Below are positions 43,789-54,126 of a stretch of 64,000 nt of DNA, piece after piece (within the stretch, counting starts at the first letter, position 1; each line of letters starts with the position of its first letter). The DNA is from Misgurnus anguillicaudatus (lineage: Eukaryota > Chordata > Actinopteri > Cypriniformes > Cobitidae). The translations under genes and the position numbers were made by a program. A model generated the notes under the pieces. That model did not search any database, was not told where the DNA came from, and was given only the letters and a program-made list of their open reading frames with translations. The stretch is taken from positions 41,147,501 through 41,211,500 of the forward strand of contig NC_073348.2 in NCBI RefSeq assembly GCF_027580225.2, in the 5' to 3' direction.

Positions 43789-46700
43789 ATGCCGGTGGTG
43801 TGGCCCGCGCTGCTCGATCTCAGCAGAGACGAATGCAAGCGAATCCTGCGCAAACTGGGTGAGACTAAACCCCTTTAACCCTTCACATGTTTGTTGTGCA
43901 CACGTTTGAATTGTTATGCTATATGTGTTGACAGAGCTGGAAGCGTACGCTGGTGTGATCAGTGCGCTGAGAGCTCAGGGAGATCTGACTAAAGACAAGA
44001 AAGAGCTCCTCGGAGAACTCACCAGAGTCCTCAGGTATCTGCTACTGATGATGTTGATGTGCCGTATGATTTACGGCTGAACGTCTTTCTGAACTGTTGT
44101 TTGGTGTGTCAGTATCTCAACAGAACGTCATCGAGCTGAGGTCCGCAGAGCTGTTAATGATGAACGCTTAACCACCATCGCATACCAGTGAGTCTCACAA
44201 ATACAAACATCATCATTTCATTGTGTCTGACGTTGTCATAATCACCTGTTACTGTGCGTTTACACCGGACGCGAATTAAACGAATTAATTGTGTGAATAG
44301 TTGGATGCTTGAACATTTTGGATTAACGTGCGTCATTCATAAGTGAAATTCAAGGCATTAGTGTGTGAAATTCGTCTCATTAGCATGTTACATTTGCGTG
44401 CTATTATAAATCGTGCTATTCACGTGTAGTTGGATAGTTGAAGGTAAGTTAAGTCGCAACATTTGCGCCTGAAATTTGTCCTCCATTGTTGTTTTGTATT
44501 TCTGCCTCAGCTTAATTTCAGATTTTTCACAATTCACGCATCAAATGAAACTTAACTTAAACTTAAATCGTGCGAATCACGATTTAACCCTAACCCTATC
44601 GCGTCTGTGCATTCACTTAACATGTAAATCACTTGCACTTAATGCTTCATTCGCACCATAAGGCCCTAACCAATTAAATTGATCTCTTCTGTCTCAACTC
44701 TCCATCAGTTTGTGTAATGTTACGCTGAGTAGCTCCACCCGCAGTGAATCTTCAGTGTGTTTTGTTTTCATACAGCATGTCCGGGCCCAATAGCTCATCT
44801 GAATGGTCTATCGAGGGGCGTCGGTTGGTTCCTCTGATGCCCAGACTGGTTCCTCAGACAGCCTTCACTGTGACGGCTAATGCGGTGGCCAATGCTAGCG
44901 CGCACCAGAACGCATCGCTGCTCCCACCCTCTGAAACCGGCAACAAAGAAGGTAGGGGTCAGTTTAAGAGACCCTTCACAGTCGCAGTGATCAGAAACAG
45001 AATGAGCAAATGATTGTGGGTTTATTGTTTTTGTCTTGCAGTGGTGGTTTGTTATTCATACACCAGTACCACCTCCACTCCCAGCAGCACCAGTGCACCA
45101 GCAGCTGTTAAATCCCCTCGACCGGCCAGCCCCGCCTCAAACGTCGTAGTGCTGCCCAGCGGAAGTACCGTCTACGTGAAGAGTACGATACTTACACACA
45201 CAGCAGAAACTCATTACACACACACATGAGCAGAAAAATACAGCAAAAATCAGGCACACCCAAAATCTATCATGAGCAGTGTTTGTTAGTGTTGAAGGAG
45301 TTTTTGGATGACCTCATTACAGAACATTGTTGTAACCGTTACTTTATCAGAACCATTATTTTATTCGTTTCAAACCTCTGTGCTGTTATCGGGGTTCCCA
45401 CGGGTCTTTGAAATCCTTGAAAGTTTGTGAATCAGGGGGAAAAAATGTAAGACCCTGGGAAGTTTTTCAAAATATACATACATAGATACAGGTCATTGAA
45501 CGTGCTTGAATCTATTTTATGCAAGTTTTCTGGAAATAAATCAACCCTGTGTAGTGTAGGATAATATCATAAAATTCTACACACGTGCTAAACTGTTCAC
45601 TTTAAATGCTTATATTTTCTGTATGTGAATGTTGATTCATACCAAAATGCTTTTTTGCATAGTTGTGTTTGACACATGAAAACATCTCGGGTTACGTATG
45701 TAACTGTTGTTCCCTGAGAAGGGAACGAGACGCTGCGTCTCCCTTGCCATACTTCCTGCGTACCTGTAACGCCATCTTTGGCAATATTTCAGATAGCCAT
45801 ATACTTCCTGGCTCCCGCGTCACACTGTCTTTGTCGTTAAGCCTCATCATTGGTTGAATTTGATATACACATTCAGACACATTTACCCCTGAAGGTGTCC
45901 CCAAAGTGTCACCGCAGTGACGCAGCGCGAGTTCCCTCGTAAGTGAACTGTAACAATGTATCTTAAAAGGTAACACGATGTAACCTTGCTCTCACTTGAA
46001 ATGTGTCCCCACATTTAGTCCTTGAATTTGAGGGTATTAGACCTGGAAAGTCCTTGAAAGGTCCTTGAATTTGAAGTGAACTAAGGTGTGGGAACCCTGT
46101 GTTATGTCTCATTTTCGCTCCTCATTTCTCAGGCGTGAGCTGCTCTGATGAAGATGAGAAACCCCGTAAGAGGCGGAGAACAAACTCGTCCAGCTCCTCC
46201 CCTGTGCTGTTGAAGGAGGTGCCTAAAGCGGCCGCGCCCATTTCCAAAACCATCACCGTTCCAGTGAGCGGCAGCCCGAAGATGAGCAGCCTGATGCAGA
46301 GCATCGCCAACTCTCTCCCGCCGCACATGTCACCTGTGAAGATCACCTTCACCAAACCCTCCACCCAGACTACCAACACCACCACACAGAAGGTCGGTCA
46401 GAAACCTCATTGAGTGTTCAAGTTTGAATTCATCCTCGTATCTCAGTTTAATGTTAGTTTCAGATACTGTAGTAGAAACGCTGTGACTCTTCTTAAATAA
46501 GACTCTGACCATCTTTTGTGCTGAGCGTTAATTTAAAACGCTTTAATCAGAGCTTCTCTCATTCAGGTTATTATCGTGACAACGTCTCCGAGCTCCAACT
46601 TTGTGCCAAACATCCTGTCAAAGTCACACAACTACGCAGCCATGTCTAAACTGGTATCGAGTGCAGCGCTCTCGGCGGCCGCTCAGAAACAGACGATGGT

Positions 46701-49425
46701 GATTTCGGCGAGCTCCAGCGTAGTGCCGGGACCCGGTCCTGTTGCCGTGACAACAATGGTGTCGTCCACCCCTTCGGTGGTGATGTCTACGATCGCGCAG
46801 GGTAAGCGTGTGTTTGTGGTGTTATGTGCTGGTTTTTAGGGCTTCTGTGTGTCAGGATTCATTTGTGTTTCTTTCAGGTGGCTCATCTGCCGCAGTGAAA
46901 CTGGCCTCCAGCCGACTGCCGTCTCCTAAAGCTTTGGTCGGCTCTCCGTCTCAGATTCTGCAGATCCCCAAACAACAGCAGACAGCGGCTCAATCTGTGT
47001 CTCCTAAAGCCATGCAGGCATCACCCGTCTCCTCGTCCGCGCAGAGCACAGGCACGTCACCCGGTGTCAAACCCTCTATACAGATTAAACAGGAGTCAGA
47101 ATCTGATGTGTCTCTGATATCATCAGCGTGTTTCTGCACACTGAGTCTGACTGTATGTGTGAGATTTATTCCTGGAGTTTACATGTGCTTGAGCAGTGCT
47201 GTGTAGACTGTGTGTCGGGCTGAGGAGGTATCATTAGATGTTTGAATGTGATGGATGAAGATTTTTAGTATCAGGTGGATAAATGTGTGTTTGCGTGTGT
47301 GCAGGTGTGAAGATCATCACGCAGCAGATGCAGCCCAGTAAGATTTTACCCAAACCCTCCAGTTCAGGGCTCCCCAGCAGTAGCTCCGCCCCCATCATGG
47401 TCGTCAGCAGCAATGGAGCCATAATGACCACCAAACTGATTTCCAATCCCACCGGGAGTCCCACAACTGCACAAATGACCTTCCTGCACCTTTGCCTCGT
47501 GTGTGTGTGTGTAAGTTGAAAGATGATATTTTCACTCACAGTGTCTGTTTTATAGGGAGTCCTGCGACGTACACGCGGCCGTCTGTCAATCCTGCGGTCG
47601 CTGCTCGCGTGGCCACGTCACCTGCCGGAGCCACTTACGTCAAAACCACCAGCGGCAGCATTATAACCGTCGTGCCCAAATCTCTGGCCTCGCTGGGGGG
47701 GAAAATTCTCACCACCAGTATGGTGTCTGGTGAGGAATGACTAAGATTTCATGAATTTAGGCTAATAAAACTGCAGATCGTGACTTTTGCTCTGTGTCAC
47801 AGGAACCACAACAAAGATCACCACTATTCCCATGACATCCAAACCCAATGTGATCGTGGTGCAGAAGACCACCGGCAAAGGAACCACCATACAGGGACTT
47901 CCAGGAAAAAACGTGGTCACAACGCTGTTAAACGCAGGGGTAAGATCACCCGATCTACTGAAACGACCCAAAGTGAATGTATTTCTGATCAAACTGTGTG
48001 TGTTTTAGGGAGAGAAAGGCCTGCAGACGGTGCCCGGGGGGAAGCCGGCCATCATCACAGCTTCTAGGCCCATCACTAAAATGATTGTGACGCAGCCCAA
48101 GAGTCTCGGTGCAGGCGTTCAGCCCTCTACCACCACCAAAATCATCCCGACCAAGATTGTGTACGGTCAGCAGGGAAAAACGCAGGTGGGTTACAAAGAA
48201 GAGTATGTTTGTGAACTTTGTTTACGTTTGTTTGGTGAAGTTCAGTGCTGATCATCTCATCAGGTTGTGTGTCCTCAGGTTCTGATCAAACCCAAGCCCA
48301 TGGCCTTTCAGACGACAGTGGTGAGTGAACAGACCCGGCAGCTGGTGAGCGAGACGCTTCAGCAGGTCTCTCGCTGCACAGAATCCAGCACTATCACGGG
48401 TCACATCCAGGAGGTGATGACGAAAGACGATTCGCCCGCGTATACGGAGGGCAGCCTAGCGTCTGACATAACTCACGGTAAGAGAAAACAATAAACCGTT
48501 TCTGACTTCAGTAACAAACACGTGGTGGTGACACATCTCATATTAAAATGTAAATGTGGAAATGGATGTTGAACTTTCAGATGTGTTCATTCAGAGTCAA
48601 ACTTTTGTTTCTTATCTTATTGGTGACCAGTAGTGTCATTGTTTCAATCCATGAATGTAAAACATTGGCACCTCACGTAGACACGTTGTTTTTTTATATC
48701 CTCTATATCATCATATTTGTATCATTTGTTAATTCAGTAGCGTCTTTGGCTTTCGGTAAAGGATTTGATTGATGCAGAATAAATAACATGAATCTTGTCT
48801 CTCTCTCTCTCTCAGAGTCTCAGCCTGTAGTTCATGTTATCACCTCCAGAGGGCAGGATTGGACCGAACAGGAAGTTGCAGTGGAAGCGAGTCCCACCAT
48901 CATTTACCAGGATGTGACAGGAGAGTCTCAGTCGGCTACGTCTACCATCAAAGCCCTGCTGGAGCTTCAGCAGACCAGTGGTGTGTGTTTGTGACCCATC
49001 TGGTGTTTATTAGCCTCTTCCTGTTGTGTTTCTGCTCTATTCATGTGTGTGTGTGTGTTACAGTGAAGGAGAAAGGTGACGCCAAACCACGTCAGCACAC
49101 GATTGACCTGAGTCAGATGGCAGTGCCCATCCCTGTCCCTCCTGACAGAAAGCCGTCACCCGAACCGTCCGGTCAGAGCACAGCAGAGTCTGCACCCATC
49201 ACTGAATACATGGGTAAACTCACAGTTAACACTGTTTGAAACAAGTTACTAACCCACACTACATCAATACTTCTTAAAGAATAAAGTGTTATTTTCATTT
49301 TACTATCTTCACCTTCAATAAAGACTTTTGATAGACTTGGAAGAGTACATCTGGTGTTGTGGTGTAAATATGAAAAGTGTCCTTGAACATTTTTTGATTG
49401 GTTTCTTTACTCAATGAAAGCAGTG

Positions 49426-49505
<80 letters not shown>

Positions 49506-51852
49506 TTCTCTTGACAGAGATATGTGGGGTTCACGTCTGTGTGTGTGTTTCAGGTAAAGTAAGTAAAGCTCTGATTGGTGGAGATGTTCCTGGATCCAGC
49601 AGCCAGACTAAAACAGCGTCCTGTTCACCATCACCAGTGCTATCCTCATCTAAGAGCAACAACCCAGCGCCCACATCTGCACGCATCACACAGCAGGTCA
49701 GGGGTCACAGAGCTCCTCCCACATTTGCTTGCGTTACACAGCAGGTCAAAGGTCACAGATCTCCTCTTACATCTGAACGCATCACACAGCAGGTCAGGGG
49801 TCACAGAGCTCCTCCCACATTTGCTTGCGTTACACAGCAGGTCAAAGGTCACAGATCTCCTCTCACATCTTCACGCGTCACAAAGCAGGTCAGGGGTCAC
49901 AGAGCTCCTCCCACATATGATTGCGTCACACAGCAGGCCAAAGGTCACAGAGCTCCGCCCACATTTGTATGCGTCACACAGCAGGTCAGGGGTCACAGAG
50001 CTCCTCCCACATCTGCACGCGTCACAAAGCAGGTCAGGGGTCACAGAGCTCCTCCCACATCTGCACGCGTCACACAGCAGGTCAGGGGTCACAGAGATGC
50101 TCCCACATTTGTACGCATCACACAGCAGGTCAGGGGTCACAGAGCTCCTCCCACATCTGTACGCATCACACAGCAGGTCAAAGGTCACAGAGCTCCTCCC
50201 ACATTTGTACGCATCACACAGCAGGTCAGGGAGGGGTCACAGAGCTCCTCCCACATCTGTACGCGTCACACGGCAGGTCAGGGGTCACAGAGCTCCTCCC
50301 ACATTTTCACGCATCACACAGCAGGTCAAAGGTCACAGAGCTCGCCCACATTTGCATGAGTCACACAGAAGGTCAGAGGTCACAGAGCTCCTCCCACATC
50401 TGCAAATGTCATACAGCAGGTCAAAGGTCACAGAGTATTTATCAGAGATCTGGCAGAACCCTAAAGCAAAATCTGTGGTTTATATCAGAGTTTAACATGA
50501 GAAGTTTTTCTGCAGCTCCTAAAGTGTTTATGTCGTCACGCAGGTGGAGGCGTCTGATCCGCATAATAAAGAGTTAGAGGAGCAGATCGTGGTGGAGGAG
50601 GGACAGTTAGAGGGCGACACTTTGGATCCTCAGACGGGTCTGTTCTACCGCTCCGCTCAGACTGTGAGCCAGGCTCCTCCTCAACTACAACAGCACCGCA
50701 CGGCTCCACCCACCCTGAGCAAGCCCGCCCCTAGTCCGTCTGACACACCCACATCCTCTAAGAGGGTGGAGCCCGCCACTCCCAGACAGTCTGTGCAGCG
50801 AGAGAGACCCGCCCCTTCTGACTCTCAGTCGCCCTCGGCTGGCTCTCAGCCGTCGGTGCAGCTCGTGTCCTCGAACCCTCCTCACACTCCACAGCTGCCC
50901 AGACTTCAGCAGGCGCCCACCTCACACAACCGGCCCAAAACGCACACGCAGCTGTCGCAGCCTCCGCCCCTGCAGGCGCATCACCCTGTGGGCTCCAGTA
51001 AGACACCCGGCTGCAGTCAGGTGAGTCTCTCTGAAATAATGCAAAAACACACACACGAGATCTCGTTTGGTTCGGTTTCACAAGCACTGTGTTATTTCAT
51101 TCAGTTATTTCTGATCATTTATATTAATATTCATAGAAAATACCACCAGAATGTGCTGTGTATGATTTGAAGTCACTGTGTCGTTCAACAGAAACTCTGT
51201 TCTGCATTATGACGTTCTTTGTGTTTCCCAGGTGCCAATCATCACTCAAGGTGCCACCGTCACCAAGATCACGTTCGGAGGTCATCAGTGTGCGCCTGCG
51301 TCCAGCAGCGGTGAGGTGTCTGTTAAACTCAAGCCCGAGTCCAGCACCAGCGCAGGAGCACCTAAAAGCTCCGTCTCTGACATTCTGAAGATCTCCATGA
51401 TGGAGGCCGAGATCGATCCGAGCGTCGAGCCCATGGTGGTGGACTCGTCGAGTGACTGCGGCCCGCTGACCAAAGCCCCGCCCTCATCATCGCTCATCAG
51501 CAGCTCCAAACCGACACACGGACCTTTTAGCCACATCAAGAGCACAGACGTGGACATCATACAGGTGCGTCTCCCTCACTGTAACACAGACGCACACAGT
51601 TGTTGTAGTGTTGATGTACGTTTGATTTGTGTCATGTGTCTGCAGGTCATTCCTCAGTTCTCCATCATGCCTGACTCGAGTCAGTCTAACGTGGTGGTGG
51701 AGCCCAGCGGCTTTCTGGAGATCACCGATTACACCAGCCAGCGTCTGGACGAGGATTCGGCCATGGAACAGGAAGTGGACAGCAGCAATGACGAGGGGGC
51801 GGCGGCCAGCCCGCCGGAGGCTGGCACCGACCAATCGCAGTCAAGCATCTGA
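43789..51852 (+). CDS. emsy: emsy: BRCA2-interacting ENT-domain transcriptional repressor
   Basis: Exons: 43789-43858, 43935-44034, 44113-44187, 44776-44951, 45042-45182, 46133-46392, 46567-46801, 46878-~47099, 47305-47457, 47556-47729, 47803-47939, 48009-48185, 48279-48477, 48816-48980, 49064-49213, 49554-49696, 50544-51020, 51232-51564, 51646-51852; about 1197 aa (human about 1322). MPVVWPALLDLSRDECKRIL opens the ENT domain (1-83), which in mammals binds BRCA2 and HP1. Next come a basic RKRRR motif, long Ser/Thr/Pro-rich stretches with blocks shared with human EMSY (ITVPVSGSPKMS, PNILSKSHNYAA, IVYGQQGKTQVLIKPKP, DTLDPQTGLFYRS, VVVEPSG) and an acidic C-terminus. It is a nuclear chromatin regulator. 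Odd points: no GT donor at 47100, a weak donor (GTCCCA) at 47458, and a 16-copy minisatellite made from the 49696 exon end. A polyadenylation signal is at 52515-52520. Confidence 0.93.
44253..44665. mobile_element. Decayed relative of the 'CACACCAGACGC' element in emsy
   Basis: It begins TGTGCGTTTACACCGGACGC and has the internal 'gcgtgctattataaatcgtgctattcacgtgtagttgg' block and 'cttaacatgtaaatcact' end that match 34411-34880. The right terminal repeat is largely lost. Confidence 0.55.
45391..46099. mobile_element. 'GGGTTCCCAC' element with a nested repeat
   Basis: The left end GGGGTTCCCACGGGTC and the reverse complement of the right end CAGGGTTCCCACACC are related. 'ccttgaaa/ tccttgaat' blocks flank both sides. 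A different repeat, with 'gggttacgtatgtaactgttgttccctgagaagggaacgag' text, occupies about 45685-45985 and interrupts it. Both lie in the emsy intron 45183-46132. Confidence 0.6.
49429..49503 (+). repeat. (GT)n microsatellite, about 75 bp
   Basis: A pure GT run 50 bases upstream of the emsy exon at 49554. It sits in the polypyrimidine-side region of that intron and causes the valine/cysteine open frames seen there. Confidence 0.95.
49664..50440 (+). repeat. emsy: 16-copy 48-bp minisatellite built from an emsy exon end and its 5' splice site
   Basis: The first unit contains the last coding bases of the emsy exon 49554-49696 (ACACAGCAG) and its donor GTCAGG. The same junction returns at 48-base steps to a sixteenth copy with GT at 50420. 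The total offset of 723 equals 15 x 48 plus a 4-base insertion after copy 12 and a 1-base loss near copy 15. Fourteen copies read CAG|GTCAGG or CAG|GTCAAA; copy 6 is GCCAAA and copy 15 is AAG|GTCAGA. One frame encodes TSARITQQVRGHRAPP per unit. All frames stay open because 48 is a multiple of three, so openness alone is not evidence of coding. Units 1-5 alternate two unit types. Human EMSY has no matching repeat. Confidence 0.95.
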
Positions 51853-52540
51853 AAGAGACAGATTTTGATATGTGCCGGAGGACCTGACAGAGACATCCAG
51901 GCCGGCATTGAGAAGTGAATCTTATGTTGGGATATTTTGTATTTTCACGATGAGCGTATAGAGAAACATTCAGCGGTGAACGAGCGGCCGCGTGTCTGTA
52001 GTGCTTTGTGTTTTACAGCGAGACACGGATTTTCAAAAGGTCGATTTCTACTTCATGTCGATCTTACGGAGGGAACCTGAGATCAGATAGTTTTGGTGTA
52101 AATAACATGAGCTCACTTATGATGAAATACATCTCTTCTGCTCGTCCAGTCTCATTTGTGATGTAACGTTTAGCATTTTAACTGTATAAACTTTACTACA
52201 AAACTCTTTTGCGCGTGTAATTCATTCTTTTTGTTATGGAGTGTTTGCGCAGGTGAAAGGCCCTTTTCTCTCCCGCGCCCGCTCTCAGATTACAGACGGT
52301 TTAACAGGGTGTGCCGGCAGGTGCATTCACAAAACGCTGGGCCGTGAGAGAGGACCGCTCGGTGATTTTACTCTTCGTGTGTCGGGCGCTCGCACATCGC
52401 TCCTCGGAGACTCCGTGCGGTTTTTCCTGAGCTCTTGGGTTTGTGTGGAAAGTACCGGTGTCATTATATCCATTTATGAAATCAGTTTCCATGAAAGTGT
52501 CTCATTATGATGGAAATAAACACTGTGTGTGTGTTGGGTG
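51853..52540 (+). other. emsy: emsy 3' UTR
   Basis: After the stop codon there is about 670 bases of unique sequence ending with AATAAA at 52515-52520, followed by a GT-rich stretch, as is usual downstream of cleavage sites. The open frame at 52241 is not supported as a protein. Confidence 0.65.
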
Positions 52541-53858
52541 GGTGTGTATGTGGGGTGGGGGGGTTTTGTATTTGTGTAAATGAGGTCCTGTAATGCTGGT
52601 GTTTCTGGGTGGATTCCAGCGTCTGTGTGGTGGGCGGGGCATCGAACCGTAAGCTGTAAGCACCTAAAGAGAGTCATTGTGTTGGTGAACATAGAAACAC
52701 GCCTTCGAAAAAGAAAAGAAAAAACCAGCTGGGACTTTCCTACCGTGATTTGTTGATATCCGTGTGGAACGGAGGAGTAATCCGATGGGAATGCTCTTTG
52801 CATTTACATTTCCATTTGCATGGCAGATCCTGTAGTGCACGCGTCTGTGGCTAATGCTTTATCTTGCTCCTCTTTTATGCCTGATTAAGATCTTTTGTTG
52901 CTTGTTGTGTAATGTTTGTTTGTAGTCTGACAGGCACTTAAAATAGATTTATGACTTTGATCAATCCCTCACGGATCAGCAGGGGAGTTTCTCTAATACT
53001 TTTTACTGGATCTTATTTACTTCTTTGAGAATTAGTGTTGAAGAAAGCTTTAGAAAGAGATGATTGAGGAAAGAGAAGAGTTGTGTTTGATGCCCGCCAA
53101 AGCAGATTCTATTAATAGCCTCAATTTTAATATTTATTACATATTTTTTGTGTTAGCTTGGCTTATTTTATGCATGTTTACATTTTAAACAATGATCAAA
53201 CATATCGACAAGTAAAACGGTTTTGAGTAGACTCTGTAAAAAAAGTAGCTCTCCAGATTGTTTTATCCATCACAAAAGGCTATTGAAAGTTGGACTACAA
53301 AGAGTGAATAATACCCTTCAGTGCCATTAAAACCATTAAGATCATAAAACATTTAATGCAACTAGATCAGACTTTCATTTTCACATTCAGTTGTTCTGCA
53401 GGCAAACGCTGGAAAACCCCTATAGAGGAGCACATATGTCTGATGACTTCAGATAACCTTTATCACAACCTTCACCTACTGCTAAATATATCAGACATCA
53501 GCTGGAGCTCAAAGGGAACTTAAAGTCACAGCGTTTGAAGAAGTTGTAAAGGTGACAATCTTCCTATGGGTTTTAAGATGCCTTCTTTTGACTCTTCCCG
53601 TGTCACATTGAGAGGCGTGTGACGCACACATGCGTGATATGATGTGTGAACAACAACACAAACTATTAAGATGATTTTAAAAGCAGAAGGAACCTCAGAC
53701 ACGGTTTAGTCCAATGTGAGTCCAAGATCTACTTTTATTTCAGTGTGTTTTCTCTGAGTCCCAACCCGTGACCTTTTGTGCTGCCGAAGCGCTGAGCTTT
53801 ACGGGAATGCAGCGGATACGTACAGGTTTACACAGACTTCACTTTATTGTGTACAGCA

Positions 53859-54126
53859 TTAAAGAAATGTAAATTCTGTCATCATTTTCTCTCCCTCATG
53901 TTGTTTCAAACCTTTATTCTGCTGAAGACACAGGACGATATTTTGAGCAATGTTTGTAACCAAATTGTTTTTGAGCACCATTTTTCTTTCCCACTATAGA
54001 AAGTCAATGAAAGTTCTGTTTCCTGCTTAATTACAAATATCATCCCGTGTCTTCAGCAAAACAAAGACATTTATAAAGGTTTGTAACAACTTGAGGATGA
54101 GTAGGTGATGGTAACAATCCCTTTAA
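53859..54126. mobile_element. TTAA-bounded 'AGTTCAC' family copy
   Basis: Starts TTAAAGAAATGTAAATTCTGTCATC, ends with CAATCCCTTTAA and contains the family's 'ctgctgaagacacag' and 'gaaagtcaatgaaag' arms. Diverged relative of 42981-43322. Confidence 0.6.

Noticed and set aside
47780..48067. Alternative + strand frame of 95 codons across two emsy exons
   Set aside because: The frame with EMSY similarity is a different one; this is a shadow that reads through an intron.
49646..50188. Antisense cysteine-rich repeat protein (DLLCDACRCGRSSVTP-like)
   Set aside because: It is the complement of the emsy minisatellite and stays open only because the unit length is a multiple of three.
49664..50440. 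CRISPR-like regular repeats
   Set aside because: The 48-base units are contiguous with no unique spacers, the genome is a vertebrate, and the unit is plainly derived from an emsy exon junction.
52241..52510. 89-codon open frame after emsy
   Set aside because: It lies in the probable emsy 3' UTR just before the polyadenylation signal and has no recognisable domain.
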